Shown: positions 26,001-36,452, numbered from the stretch's first letter. The stretch is 64,000 nt of DNA from Phoebastria nigripes (GCA_035582835.1 JAYKAV010003066.1:2299332-2363331), one strand, 5' to 3'. Notes: generated by a model not told the origin, from the sequence alone. Program-made: numbers and translations.

Positions 26001-29000
26001 TCTTCCTGAGAATTTAATGTTATGACATCAGCGANAGTGTTCACTAAGCAAAATTATCTTATAAAATACATCAGCAGTGAAGCATCTACTTTGAAGCTCT
26101 GGAACTCCAAATTCATATAGAGTTTGTTATATGTTCCTTTGTACTTGGTAGCTTGTGTGTGTCTGGAATCTAACCAAACTTCTCTGCATCAAAATTAAAA
26201 ATNTATCAAAGATCATATAAAAGCAATGCAATTGGATAAATACATTCCTCATCTAGTGGAGTTCACAGTCTAGGTCAGAAACAATATTAGGAAAAAAGGG
26301 AAAATGTTTGTAAGATTAAGACATGATGAAAAGCAATCTGNTTTTTTCTGTGTAATATATATAAAAATCATATATTGTGTGGATATTATGGTGCATTTTT
26401 ATTTTTACAGAAGAAAAGGGAATTGACAAAAGACAGACTATGCTAGAAGAGCAAGAGTAGATGGCACAGGTTCAGATGAGCTTTTAAATACTAATAAATT
26501 TGAGGACATAGTGAGAGAAAAGTTATTTTCAGGATTTTACTTCCTAAAACAGCAATTCCTGAAAGCAGGTTGTACGTAGCAGAATACAGTGTGCAAATAC
26601 TCTTGTCTTGCATTAAGTGGGTTAGCTCAGATTCTTTTTTTTTTTTTCTCCCATTTTTACCTACTACAATTCTCTATTTGATTATATTTTAATAGAAGCT
26701 TTTGTATCTTTATCAGATTACTGATGATTCTATTAGAGCTTCTTTGTTTTAATGTTCCAGTGTTCTAGCTTAAGAGAAAACACACTAGATGTTTCTTGCA
26801 AAGATGGAGATGTAAATAGTCCTTCAGGTTGCATTTCATGATTCCTCTTCTTTCATGAATAGAGATACAAGCAGAAAACCAAAGAGATACACTGGAGAAA
26901 AAGGATGCGTTGGCATTTTGCCAATTAACAGGTGTAGCAGAAGAAACCTCATTCCTGGTCTCTTTAAAACGTGCCGATATACCCCAGTGGAACAGAAGAG
27001 GGCACTCCAGCTAGCTCTTCCCTTCCCCACTGTTGTTCTGCTAGGTAGGGTTCCCACGGGGTACAATTGCTGCGATCTGGTATCCGCAAAATAAAAAGCT
27101 GCTTTCACTTTCTCTCAATACAAGAACAACTACAAAAAATGGCCTGGCTCTCTACTACAGAGCAACTGTTTTTCCTCCTCAGCAGAATTCAAGAGCTATG
27201 CTCACCTCGGAAGTCAACCTGCAAATCAACAAAAACCTTTCAAGAGCAAAAGCCAAATAAAATTGCAACCCACGTTTATGCAAACAGGACCAATTTAGAG
27301 AGTCTGTCTCCAAGGACAGCACAATGGGATACTAGAATAAACTGGTGTACTCCCAGCTCCAAATACACACAGCCTTACCTGAGGGATACTGTCCATCATG
27401 CAACATAGAAACAATGAACAATGCAAGTAGGTCAAGGTACGAAAAGCAGAGGAAGTCAGAAGTGGAAGAAAGCAACACCACAAACACATTTCAAGTCCTT
27501 ACCTTGAACAATATATCTTTTCCCAGACCATGAAAACTAACTGCAAGGATTCTTTTTCTCCCATAACCTTCTCAACAAAATGAAAGAGAAAAAAGTGGAG
27601 ACTATACTTAACGTGGTAACTCCATATCCTGCAAAGTCTAAAATATCACAGTCCCCACCACCACCACTGAGATGCCATAATTCTCATGGGCTGTATCAGC
27701 GAGATGGACTACACGTGTCACTGTCAAAGTGGCAGCTGCAGGGAGGACTTTCAAATCAAAAACACAGAAATCACTACCAAAAAGAAGTAATTATTCCTGT
27801 TTGCTCACTCCTAACAAGCAATCATTCTACCACTAAATACTTTCTTCTGTTGAAAGGGAAGCAAAAACAAACGTAGAGCCAAAAGGGTTTTTTTGTTTTT
27901 TGGTTTTTTTNGGGTTTTTTTAAGTAGTCACTAAAATCCTAACAACTATTTAACACAAGAGAAACACCCCTACAGTGCAAATATCAACTAAAAAATAAAT
28001 GCACACCAATGAAAAGACTGACTCTAAAACATCACTTACAGATTTGTTGTCATCAAAGGCATGCTCTTCTATTTCCTCTTCCAATCTATCAGCTGCCTTC
28101 CTGACATCTTCTAGAATTTCATCAAGCATTGACAGGCTTTTGTTTTGATGCTGCATGTTCTTAAGGGCTTCAACCTGATGTTTTTCTGCTGCTAAGAGTT
28201 CGACGTATTCCATTTCTTCCTGTTGAATTTTACAACACACAGATAAAGTGCTGGCCAGGCCTTCGAGCAGGAAAACATTTGACATAAATGTACACTTCTT
28301 TTGACACAAAACATCTTATGAGTGGAATTGCAAAAGCAATATAGACTTTATAATGGTATTTGAAGATTGCTTTCTCTTGTGCTAATTTTCANTGGGGCAA
28401 GTGGGCACGAAAAACAACCACCAAACAAAATATCCACCAATCGCCTTTTCTAATCCATTAAAGAGTACAGCTGCCCCAAGGTTATGATCCAGAAAATACA
28501 AGAAAGGAATTACTTTGAGGAACGCTAGGAAACATTTCAGAGCCAAGTAAAGTTTAGAGCTCAGTGCTTTAGCAGGGAAGCATAATAACCTTGACAGCAT
28601 AGCTTTACTAGCTAGAAAAGAAAAAAAAAAAAACAAATTGGAAGGAAAACACAATGAATCTTAATTTTATAAGCCATTTTATAAACATGGGAAGAGGTCT
28701 GTTTATGGTTTTCAAAAATTACAAAAACTGTGGAAACAACTACAAAAAAATAAAAGCAGTTGGGAGAGAGTACAGATGAGCAGTCAAGCACTCTAGCCGA
28801 GGTTCCTGCTTATGTTTCCCAAGAAGCATTTTTCCTATCAGAAGTAAAATACTTGACTTTGTCCATCTTTACTGTTTGGGCCTCTTATGAACTTGCACTA
28901 ATGACTTCTGAAATCCATTTCTAGGCTTCAGAAGTAAGAAAAGAAAAAATGNTGATGTGGTTTGATATGGTGTAAAAATATTTCAGTAGCTTCCCTGATA

Positions 29001-32000
29001 GAGTTATGATGTTTCAGGTTCAAAAAGAGAACTAAAAAAGTAAGCTTTATTTACTGATCAAGACTGGACTTAACACTGCCGCTTCTACATGGTTACCAAG
29101 ACAATAACCGAATATAATACTTTGTGTATTGACAGAATATAATTTGAGTTTTTTTGGAAAAAAGGTAAGATGCTTCACTTTACATGCCTACATTATTTTC
29201 AAGATTTAGATGAGAGACCCTTCATCTGTTCTTTAAGAGAGCCAATATTATTACCAAGGGAAAAAGCAGACCAGGCAAAAAATACAAGCAATCTCTAGGT
29301 CAGACTGAATTCCCAGAAGACGCAAGTTTCTGTCTGCATTTTAGATGCCCTGCCATACCCACTTAGAAATCAGATAGAACATAGGCCTCCCTTAGGTTGT
29401 GTGTTTTATCTGCCTACCCCACACAGATATCTTAGATAACCTGGGCATCTAAAACAGTCCTAAACTCCTATGCTTAAATAACTGGAGTGTCCCTCCTCCA
29501 CACGTTTGTGGATGGACATTTTCCCCCTTGAAACCTGCAAGAACATGCATATAATTTAATCAATTCCTTGATGCCAAGACAAGATTATGTTCAGTACAGC
29601 CTGTAACTGTAGCTTAACCCTTTCAAAATCCTGACAGTCAGATGAATACCTCTGGTTGTGATGAAACCACAGAATTGCTGTCTGTTGGTGTTTAGAATTA
29701 CCATAGTTACACCGGCATGATGAAAATTACCCAGTTCCCAAAATAACTGGAGTTGGGAAAAATGTAACTATTAATGTGTTTGGCCCAATGTCAACTGCTT
29801 TAGTTCTTATGCAACACATAAGCAAGAGACAGCCACTCTCATGCAGCCTCAAAGAAAAACATTTCCTATCTGTTGTTCTCTGCTAGCAGACATTGCTTGA
29901 AAGATGTAAAAAACAGCCCCCATATGGAATTGATAAGGGTTAGATTCTTTCCCCTCAAAAATGGAACAGGTTTTGGGTAGAGGGAGCTGATCAGTCCTTT
30001 CTGTCAGCTGAGACAAACAGGCTGAACAGAGCTAGAAGTAAACTGCAGAAAAATAAATAACACACTGATTTGCAAGATGTTAACTTTCTCTGAATAGCAA
30101 GGTAGAAGAGCTTTGAAATATCTGAGTTTAACTGTAAGTTCCTTTAATTAATGAAGACAAAGGTTTTTGTAGTCTGTTGAAGTGGCATCTCTGTTTTCAC
30201 CTACAGACCAGTGTCATGGCAGTAGAGTGGGACAATCACAGAGAATGGTGTCCATTAAAAGGACAAGTTATCTCAAACAGCCTGCTACATGTTAAGCAGA
30301 AGTGCATTGCAGTACAAACACTGTTCTGCAACTCATGCTGGGATTGGAGACATCTGATCACAAGGTACATACCAAACAATCTTTTAAGCAAGGTAATACA
30401 GATAAGGATTGTGCACTAAACAGGAGACTCGAACACCTAGAAACACATGAGCAAAATGAAGTAAGTTAAGTAAGACTTTGGGGCAGTGCTGGTTAAGAAC
30501 GCAGTGTCTCTGTTGCTTTCTACTGTTTAATCAGGGATGAAAAAAGCACATTCAGAAGAGGATGCATCTTTGCTGTACTTGTGAGTTATTTTTTCCATCA
30601 ATGTCTGAGCAGTAGGCACCCAAGAAATTAGAAGCTGATAAAAAGTAGGTAAGATTTTGTTGCTTCTTCCTGAACCTCCACACAGGTTCCTGGAGCAAAG
30701 GAAGGCAGAAGCTATCTTCAGCGCGTCTTCCTTCCCGCCCGCCACCATGAATGATTCCGCTATACCTCTTCCCAGCAGCGGAACGAGCAAGAAATGCATC
30801 AGACATGCATACGTATCCCAACACTAAAGACTGTTCCAAATACTTTAACTCAACAGAAATAAAATGAAGGGAAGAGTCCAGCANCCTCTACAGTCATTTG
30901 TATTTTCCATTCAATCACTGTTTAAAAAATGGAAAGGACGTCTTAGGAGTACACCAACAAAGTAATCATTACAGTAAAATGAAACTGGAACAAAATTGGA
31001 CCTAATGTGTGTCTTCTGAAGTAAGAACAAGTCCAAAAAAATGTATCCCATGTAATTTTCATCTTTTTGGCATGCATTTCCCCACTATCCTTTGTTTCAC
31101 TTTATATAACAACTGTAAGGTTAGAACAACAAATATTCTGCTTAAATAATCATGCGTGTGACATAAGAGGAAGGATATAAAAGATTGCTCATTCAAGTAA
31201 ATATCTTGATATGATAATACAAAAAAAGCCTACACAATCCACCTCTGCAGAAGTAAAGTTTTGACAGGACACACATCTAAAACACATCATTATACACACA
31301 GGCCTCCTTTTATGAGAAAAATGAAGCAGCACCATTCTCAGGTTCCAGGATGGATTACTTTAGTATTTTACAGTAACGTTGCCAAGAATTAGGTGAATGA
31401 GAAAGAAGATTCTGGACAGCTTCACCGCTGCTATTTTAAGAGCTCTGAGAAAAAAAAGGTGGAAAATCAAGTAATTTTCATGACAATTACTACCATTTCT
31501 ACACAGCAGAGGCTGGCACTACCATTAAGCACCAATATCAGTGTCATACTGAGCATTTCATTGGAACGCACCCAGATCCAAGCTACTGCCTATCCAAATT
31601 TGTCATAATTCAGTCTTTGTTTTCACTGCACAGACCACTCCAGTCTCCCGTCTGCATCCTACCTTCTACTTCCACCAGCCTTTCTTACCACAATTCACTG
31701 CACACCTTTCTTGCACACAATCTCTTGCCACCTTCACCTGTTAAGATCTACACATCTCTTACACAAATGCCCGTTANAGATTCTCCCAGCTCAAATGCTA
31801 TATCCCAATTACATTTTTTTTCCTCCTCTTGCTCCCTTGCGCAAGGGCAGCCTCTTCTTTTAGAGCACAGAAAACAAAGAAAATTCTTAATATATTCCTC
31901 CAGTGGTTGAGGGGTAGAGCAAGGAAAAGAGCAATTTAAATACCAAATCAATTAAACGACATTTTCTCTCAACGGGAGGCTTTCAGCACACAGTCTGAGC

Positions 32001-33172
32001 ACTACCAAGTCCAGTAGACAGTGGCAGATTGTGCACACCCTAACAGGTCTGCATTGACATGGGAACTCAAACTTTCCATGAAGCACTTGTGCTCAACTGT
32101 TACTCATCTGTGCTTTTCTTGGTAAAGTTATCTCAGCTGGCTCTTTCTTGGAAGTACTGTTTTTCAAACGTGCACTTCTTAGGCTAGGCGTGCTATACTG
32201 AGATTAAAAATCTAGTCATCTCATATTTTGCATGTCCATTTTACCCACATCTATACAAATATGGAAATAAAAGGCAAGAAGTCATTCTGTTTAAATTGTA
32301 GGTTTTGGTCGAGCAATTCTCATTTGAAGTGGAAAAAACAGTTAGTATTTTGACAATTTATGGCATTATTTCCACTCTGATAATCCCACTGGCTTATCTA
32401 GTGCAACTGTGCTATGTGTGCTGACTCACTTCTTGTATTCCCTTCCCTTTAACATAATATTTGCCGTAGGTCTTATGATTATGCTTCGCTTTGTTTTGAA
32501 ATAAGAGCTATTGACTGCTAGTAAGTTTTAAGCTCTACACCAGAATAACTTCTAATTTTACTAATGAGAACAAATACTTCAATCAAAATCAATTTTAAAC
32601 AGTAAAACATTGCAAGTTTCATGTAGATCCACTTTTTTATTAGAACAGATGGAAACCGTGCCATAATAAAATTAAAATCACAAGTAGGATATTAATACTC
32701 TAGTAATAAACATGGGGGAACTAACCTTAATTGCAGCTTCTCTCAAGGCTTCCAGTCTCTGTCTACTGCTTTCTTTCATATTTACAACATCTTTGTAATC
32801 ACCCTGTAGAGCTCTCTGGAGGCCATGAATTGCTTGAAAGACCGAATTTTCACTTTCATTTAGCTCCTTTTGGAAAATTTCAAAGGTATGCACCTGAAAA
32901 AGTTTCTCTTCATCTGACAGTCCTCCATCCTTCTCAACTGCTCTTATAGCATTTTTTAGTTTGTTGAGAACAACGTTCTTTTGGCGAAGAAGACCAGATA
33001 GTTTTCTGCAGCTCTCCAACACCCACTGCTTTCTCTGAGCGATAACAGCTCCTTTCCCACGGTGCAGCTTTATTGCATGCTTTACTACGTCTTCATGTTC
33101 TGCAGGATTTGCTAACTGGCCACAAGGCAGCGAAACCAACGTCCATAGGGAAATAAATCCAGTCGCCTTCAT
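1751..33172 (-). CDS. TMCO3: TMCO3, transmembrane and coiled-coil domain protein 3 (whole coding span, 12 coding exons)
   Basis: Probable cation/proton antiporter of the monovalent cation:proton antiporter-2 (CPA2, KefB-like) superfamily, acting in a membrane of the secretory or endomembrane system; the transported ion is not established. Joining minus-strand exons 33172-32726, 28219-28040, 24266-24075, 23234-23106, 20428-20336, 19133-18947, 18005-17888, 17345-17150, 10875-10725, 4319-4240, 3721-3572 and 1864-1751 gives 2037 bp, 678 codons plus stop, with every splice phase matching; the human protein is about 677 residues. Order of parts: signal peptide (about 1-21), helical coiled-coil-rich luminal or extracellular region (about 50-205), acidic linker (210-273), then multipass antiporter domain (about 274-660) and a short basic tail. 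NxS sequons occur at N105 and N231. Typical CPA2 marks are the [11 protein letters not shown] helix, the LVMQDV helix with D426, and [15 protein letters not shown]. No frameshift or premature stop is seen. Identification rests on recalled similarity to vertebrate TMCO3. Confidence 0.96.
1865..3571 (-). other. TMCO3 intron 12
   Basis: GT-AG intron between exons 12 and 13, on the minus strand. Apart from an A/C-mixed low-complexity tract (about 2165-2330) I recognise nothing in it. Confidence 0.85.
2165..2330. repeat. A/C-mixed low-complexity tract
   Basis: About 165 bases made almost only of A and C, with repeated AAAC units and degenerate CACC or CCA interruptions. It is one of several such tracts in the window and gives spurious open frames on both strands. 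Confidence 0.85.
3572..3721 (-). CDS. TMCO3: TMCO3 exon 12 (residues 592-641)
   Basis: The exon is 150 bp, phase 0 at both ends. It encodes [20 protein letters not shown], then [20 protein letters not shown], then [10 protein letters not shown]. The [12 protein letters not shown] helix matches the GLxQxGEFAFVL motif near the C terminus of KefB-type antiporters. Donor GTAAGC. Confidence 0.95.
4240..4319 (-). CDS. TMCO3: TMCO3 exon 11 (end of codon 565 to residue 591)
   Basis: This 80-bp exon enters in phase 1 and ends in phase 0. It encodes [20 protein letters not shown] and then SVVIMK, a transmembrane helix. Acceptor CTTTCCTCCTAG, donor GTATTTTC. Confidence 0.93.
4965..5125. repeat. G/T-mixed low-complexity tract with G16 run
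   Basis: Long alternation of T runs and GG/GGG/GGTT blocks ending in sixteen consecutive G (5073-5088), then pyrimidine-rich sequence. The many G blocks could form a G-quadruplex on the plus strand. Confidence 0.85.
7727..7758. repeat. T11A21 homopolymer hairpin
   Basis: Eleven T are followed directly by twenty-one A, so 22 bases can fold into a perfect A-T hairpin. It is followed by three GTCA repeats. Confidence 0.85.
8756..8885. repeat. G/T-mixed low-complexity tract
   Basis: About 130 bases of T runs broken by GG, GGG and GGGG. It has the same composition as the tract at 4965 and contains no cytosine for long stretches. Confidence 0.8.
10725..10875 (-). CDS. TMCO3: TMCO3 exon 10 (residues 515-564 plus first base of codon 565)
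   Basis: The exon is 151 bp, entering in phase 0 and leaving in phase 1. It encodes [19 protein letters not shown], then [12 protein letters not shown] and [15 protein letters not shown]. The E-L-G-x-F-x-A-G motif is the other ion-translocation signature of CPA2 proteins. It lies in a region with no usable long open frame, because the exon is bounded by stops. Confidence 0.93.
10876..17149 (-). other. TMCO3 intron 9
   Basis: A 6.3-kb AT-rich intron with a 12-base C run at 14615-14626 and two isolated N calls (11988, 13444). No gene or recognisable transposon was seen. Confidence 0.8.
17150..17345 (-). CDS. TMCO3: TMCO3 exon 9 (end of codon 449 to residue 514)
   Basis: The exon is 196 bp, entering in phase 2 and ending in phase 0. 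It encodes helix [18 protein letters not shown], the loop [16 protein letters not shown], and helix [15 protein letters not shown]. The acceptor tract is CTTCTCTTCCAG; donor GTAATC. Confidence 0.95.
17346..17887 (-). other. TMCO3 intron 8
   Basis: A 542-bp phase 2 intron. Nothing recognised inside. Confidence 0.85.
17888..18005 (-). CDS. TMCO3: TMCO3 exon 8 (end of codon 410 to start of codon 449)
   Basis: The exon is 118 bp, entering in phase 1 and leaving in phase 2. It encodes [20 protein letters not shown] and then [13 protein letters not shown]. The Asp at residue 426 in LVMQDV sits where CPA2 antiporters have the conserved transport-helix aspartate. Donor GTAAAA. Confidence 0.94.
18006..18946 (-). 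other. TMCO3 intron 7
   Basis: A 941-bp phase 1 intron. Nothing recognised inside. Confidence 0.85.
18947..19133 (-). CDS. TMCO3: TMCO3 exon 7 (residues 348-409 plus first base of codon 410)
   Basis: The exon is 187 bp and ends in phase 1. It encodes [19 protein letters not shown], then [18 protein letters not shown], which corresponds to the SSTA/SSTP helix of KefB-type antiporters, and ends in RGDKE before donor GTAAGT. Confidence 0.95.
19134..20335 (-). other. TMCO3 intron 6
   Basis: A 1.2-kb phase 0 intron. Apart from a short poly-T at about 19808-19822 nothing is recognised. Confidence 0.85.
20336..20428 (-). CDS. TMCO3: TMCO3 exon 6 (residues 317-347)
   Basis: The exon is 93 bp, phase 0 at both ends. 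It encodes [18 protein letters not shown], the helix with the GxxFLxGLE pattern characteristic of CPA2 transporters, then PERLRK. Acceptor TTAAAAG has a purine-rich end; donor GTATTT is non-consensus at +3 to +6. Confidence 0.95.
20700..20800 (+). repeat. Direct repeat, copy A
   Basis: Shares with 22789-22882 the blocks TGTAATGCTTTATGATTAAA, GACAAAAAG, an A-rich middle, ACCCACAACACACAA and TTAGCTTTCA plus TTTTCAACA-like ends. The copies differ mainly in the length of the A-rich middle and a few substitutions. The flanks do not match. Confidence 0.85.
20905..21570 (+). mobile_element. CR1 LINE, 5'-truncated 3' fragment
   Basis: The plus strand carries an uninterrupted frame from about 20907 to the TAA at 21482-21484 that reads as the C-terminal end of avian CR1 ORF2. 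Diagnostic segments are [79 protein letters not shown] and [19 protein letters not shown]. It is followed by the typical 3' UTR, ending with the CR1 8-bp tail repeat ATGATTCT in about three copies (21548-21570). The rest of the element, including the reverse transcriptase active site and endonuclease, is missing, as usual for 5'-truncated CR1 copies. It lies antisense in TMCO3 intron 5. The exact 5' junction is uncertain by some tens of bases. Confidence 0.95.
22789..22882 (+). repeat. Direct repeat, copy B
   Basis: Second copy of the sequence at 20700-20800, in the same orientation about 2.09 kb to the right. It is not terminal to the CR1, whose end is at about 21570, so it is not a normal target-site duplication of that element. 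Confidence 0.85.
22985..23009. repeat. Poly-T run (T25)
   Basis: Twenty-five consecutive T in TMCO3 intron 5, directly followed by A-rich sequence. Confidence 0.9.
23106..23234 (-). CDS. TMCO3: TMCO3 exon 5 (residues 274-316)
   Basis: The exon is 129 bp, phase 0 at both ends. It encodes the first antiporter-domain helices, [14 protein letters not shown] and [19 protein letters not shown]; the GYIxxGxLLGP signature is typical of Na+/H+ exchanger and KefB families. Acceptor ATTTAG, donor GTAAGC. Confidence 0.95.
23235..24074 (-). other. TMCO3 intron 4
   Basis: An 840-bp phase 0 intron with a G/T tract at about 23581-23628. Nothing else recognised. Confidence 0.85.
24075..24266 (-). CDS. TMCO3: TMCO3 exon 4 (residues 210-273)
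   Basis: The exon is 192 bp, phase 0 at both ends. It begins [10 protein letters not shown] and ends DHHFIK, and covers the acidic linker before the first antiporter helix plus the NAS sequon at N231. The acceptor reads TTACAG and the exon itself begins GTAAGAGG, so its first bases look like a 5' splice site. A 16-base C run lies 37-52 bases upstream of the acceptor on the coding strand. Confidence 0.95.
24267..28039 (-). other. TMCO3 intron 3
   Basis: A 3.8-kb phase 0 intron. A G16 run at 24303-24318 (C16 on the coding strand) lies just upstream of the exon 4 acceptor, and a short G/T tract lies at about 27888-27925. Several isolated N calls. No gene recognised. Confidence 0.85.
24303..24318. 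repeat. G16 run near the TMCO3 exon 4 acceptor
   Basis: Sixteen G on the plus strand, so a C16 block in the TMCO3 pre-mRNA upstream of a T-rich tract and the acceptor at 24267. Its length is likely polymorphic. Confidence 0.85.
28040..28219 (-). CDS. TMCO3: TMCO3 exon 3 (residues 150-209)
   Basis: The exon is 180 bp, phase 0 at both ends, with acceptor TTCAACAG and donor GTAAGT. It is rich in Glu, Lys and Leu ([35 protein letters not shown]) and continues the coiled coil, ending in FDDNKS. Confidence 0.95.
28220..32725 (-). other. TMCO3 intron 2
   Basis: A 4.5-kb phase 0 intron, mostly AT-rich with no repeat I can name. A small GC-richer patch at about 30660-30830 contains a short plus-strand frame with a good Kozak context. 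Isolated N calls at 28392, 28952, 30884 and 31777. Confidence 0.8.
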
Positions 33173-33188
33173 TCTTCACTTTTTATTG
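32726..33188 (-). CDS. TMCO3: TMCO3 exon 2 (first coding exon; residues 1-149)
   Basis: Acceptor CCCAACAG precedes base 33188, 16 bases of 5' UTR follow, and the ATG is at 33172-33170. The exon ends in AAG before donor GTTAGT, phase 0. It encodes a hydrophobic N-terminal segment ([10 protein letters not shown]) that looks like a cleavable signal peptide, then charged amphipathic helices ([28 protein letters not shown]) that supply the coiled-coil part of the name, and the sequon NES at N105. The start is the first in-frame ATG after the acceptor and puts the signal peptide at the extreme N terminus. Confidence 0.95.
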
Positions 33189-36110
33189 CTGTTGGGAGAA
33201 ACTGATAATCCAGAACTGCTCAAAGCTTTCTGCTACATGGTTTCTGCATCTCCAGTACGTGTACCATGCTGCAAGATAGTACCCATCAGTTATCAAACAT
33301 GTTGGGCCATTGGGTCAAATGTAGAAAACAAACCTAAGACTGCATCCTGCACTATGATCTTTAACAGAATGTATAGGGTCTCCTTCAGTCAACAGTTATC
33401 AAAACCAAGAAACAGCCCAAGGTAATTGATAGATTTTTGTTTTCCCCTTGAGTATTTTCTAGAGATCATCTTGTTTTAAAAACACTGAATGGAAAACTTA
33501 GTCATATCACATGGTAGTCATCTGTGCTGCTTCTTAGATGAGAGAAAAGCCATTAAAAATATTAAACCATGATGCCATAGGCTGTACTTCAACCTAGCAC
33601 CAGAACTCATTCTTCTTATCTATCAGTAAACTTCTTGTAGTTTTTCAAGCCTATCCTAAAAAATTGTATCATAATCATTTGTTATTTATACAGCCTCAGA
33701 AGCATTAATACACTCAACTATACAAAACATAATGAAAAAAAGCTTAACTGAAACAGATTACATTATACATCATACTTGTGAAACATTTCTACAGTAAAGA
33801 AAAAACAGCAAAACTTTCTGGACTTTTGAGCACTACTAGTTTGGATCAAAGACCTTCACCTGAAAGGCTGCATGGCCTTGAGGCATTTTACTTCAAAGGT
33901 AATTATTGATCCTCGTGATTTTAAAATAGGGTTATAAGAACACTAAAAGTAAAATCAATTCATTCATAAGTTAATTTCCCAGAAGCTATTTGAAGATCTA
34001 TATTTAAACTGCTATATTTGCTTTTAACACCAAGCAGCATAGAATTTCAAAACTAAGAACCAATTTCCTTCCCCCAGATCCTACAGGAAAATACTGACAT
34101 TATTGTAAAATAATGAAGTTATATTTTCTTTAAAAAAAAACCAAAACAAACACAAAAATCCACAAAAAACCCCACACGCCACAAAGCTATACATTACAAT
34201 GTATAAATGTATGTACAAAACATACTTTCATCACTGAAGCATGGCATTCTAAAAATGCACAACACACACTACGTGTTAGTAGATCATCAATAGAGCAGGT
34301 ATTTGCCTAAAACTTTAGCTGCAATCTTGATCTCTGGGCCAACAGCCTTAATCAGGAACCAACATATGGACATAGTCATCTGGAAGTAGTCTGCCTAAGA
34401 GAGAATCTTCTTTCCCCATAACACAGTAGCAGCTGCAATCACAAGTACCCATGCCAGCCATTGTCAATATATAGAACGGGAAGGGAAGATGGCAAGCATC
34501 TTCCAGCCATGCACTACCTTGGTTTTTAAAATGCCCTCCCATCTCTGTTTCAGAGAGAACTGAGAAAACTTGTCTGTGGATTGGTTTATTTCTTTTCAAT
34601 GTGTAAAATACAAGCCAAAGTATTGAGCTATCGATAGTTGACTATGGGCTAGGGTTTAACAATATGAAGAGCTAAAACATTTAAAATTAAGAACTGAAAG
34701 TGTAATTAAAGTAGCAAAAGCATGTCTACATCACTCTGATTTCAATAAAATAATAAAGTAGAAATATTTCAGAACTTTAATAAAGCTATTGGGTTTACTA
34801 TTTTTAAGAAATCAGGAAAAAATAACAATCACCACCACCTGGCAAAATTCTAGAGTGATATTTAAGGAAGTATTTCTTCATGTATACAAAGTAATACTCT
34901 TCCTGTTTAACATGTCTGGGGGAGAGATTTTGCTGAATATATTACAACCTATCCCTGCAAGAAAGAGGGAGAAGAAAACGCCTAGTGTATATTCAAGCTT
35001 CCGTTTGCAGGGAGGTGAGCAAAACACTCTACTGCATGTCTTACGTGGTATGTCAAACCACGTAACTAAATTCTGAGCAGAGATTTATACCAGTAAGTTT
35101 GTCCATTGTTGCATTGCGTAAACTTACCACCACATGGTTCAGACACAGTACAGTTTTGTTTCAGTAACAGCGTTTTTTACTTGGCTAACAAAAACTATTT
35201 AGAAAAGTGGCACCTGGGGCAGTGCTCAAAAGCTCTTAAGGCAATAATGACCTCGCATATAAAAATATATGATGTGCTTCAGAGTGCAAATAAAGAGGGG
35301 AAAAAAAAAAAACCCACACCACACTCCTCTCCATGCACCAGTAATTATCAAATTAGAGGCAACTCCTGTCGTTTGGAGTCCTTTTTAAGCACAGTTTGTT
35401 TTCTGATAGATTGCAGGTCATCTTCCCGATTTTTCCTTCCTGAACACGATGCCGTAGTACCGGATTTCACCAAGCTGATATTAGACCCTGCCTCCACTGC
35501 AAACCCTGATCCTCTCTTCCAAAACGCTTGCGGGTCCTTCCACACCTGCCAGTTCGCCGCCACCCACCAGTTTTCTCAATACAAGCTCCTTCTCAGGACC
35601 CGCCGGGCAGCCAAGGCGGGGGATCCGGCCGCTGCCGTGACTCCCCGGGCGCCTCTGCCCCAGCACGCACCCACCTGCGAGCGATAGCAGCCGGAGGGCA
35701 ACTCACTGCGCCGCCGCCTCTCTTCGCGGGCCGGTTTCCGGGCGGCGCCTGCCGGTACCTCTCCCTGTGGAAGGCCGGGGAGGGGGGGAAGAAGGGGGAG
35801 AACACAGAAAGATCAGGAGAGCGCGGGTGCGACCAGCCCCTCTCCCGCCCCCTCATGGCGGGGGGGAAGGGAAGGAGGCGGCCGCCCCGCCACCCGCCCG
35901 GCCGGCGCTCCCGGCAGCGGCACTCAACTTTCCGGCCCCGCGGCAGTAGGGCCAAACCCGCCAAACCTGCCGCCTCCTCGCAGCCCCCACCCCGCCGCCG
36001 GCAACCGCCCAGCGCCCACCTCAGGGTGGCGGCTGGCCCAGCCGCCGAGGGGAAGGAGACGGAGACAGCGGCCGGCCCCGGGCGCTGCTTCTTGCCTCCG
36101 CCCCGCTCAC
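33189..36110 (-). other. TMCO3 intron 1
   Basis: Intron between the inferred non-coding exon 1 and the first coding exon. The left 2.3 kb are AT-rich with an A/C tract at about 34130-34180; the right part passes into the CpG island from about 35500. No gene recognised. Confidence 0.6.
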
Positions 36111-36250
36111 CTGAGGGAGGGAGGCCGGCAGCGGCCAGGGGAGTGCGGGAAGGACGGGGTCGCAGCGCCGCGAGCAACGGGGTAAGGGGCGGGGGTGGCG
36201 GCCGCTGACGGAAGGTGCCGAGGAGCTCCCTCCTCGCCAACGGCCTCTCC
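36111..36250 (-). other. TMCO3: TMCO3 non-coding exon 1 (5' UTR), 5' end approximate
   Basis: The coding exon at 33172 is preceded by a splice acceptor, so an upstream untranslated exon is needed. In the CpG island the minus strand reads CCCTCAG followed by GTGAGC, a strong donor whose last exon base is 36111. No ATG lies in the minus strand just upstream of it. The transcription start is not visible, so the right boundary is a guess. Weaker minus-strand donors nearer 35660-35710 could be alternatives. Confidence 0.5.
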
Positions 36251-36314
36251 CGCCCCCCTCACCCTGCGCCGGTTACCGAGCGCCGGCGCGGCACCTTTAA
36301 GCGCAGAGTCAGAC

Positions 36315-36328
36315 GGGAGCTGTAGTCC
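36315..36328 (+). promoter_or_regulatory. ZNF143/STAF (SBS)-like site 1
   Basis: GGGAGCTGTAGTCC closely matches the GGGANNTGTAGTCC core of the SBS motif bound by ZNF143, often found in bidirectional and housekeeping promoters. Binding is inferred from sequence only. Confidence 0.65.
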
Positions 36329-36411
36329 GAGCGCCTCCTCGCGGCGTGTCACGGGAAACGTAACAGCGGATCCCCCCCTCCCCATTCCGGCCGCTCTGCG
36401 CGGCGCACGCC

Positions 36412-36424
36412 GGGAGGCGTAGTC
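36412..36424 (+). promoter_or_regulatory. ZNF143/STAF (SBS)-like site 2
   Basis: GGGAGGCGTAGTC, preceded by GCACGCC, resembles the extended motif GCATGCTGGGANNTGTAGT with CpG-containing substitutions. Same orientation as site 1. Confidence 0.5.
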
Positions 36425-36439
36425 GCCGCCGCGCCCGGC

Positions 36440-36452
36440 GGGAGGCGTAGTC
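36440..36452 (+). promoter_or_regulatory. ZNF143/STAF (SBS)-like site 3
   Basis: An exact second copy of GGGAGGCGTAGTC, 28 bp after site 2 and in the same orientation. The short tandem arrangement suggests local duplication of the site. Confidence 0.5.
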
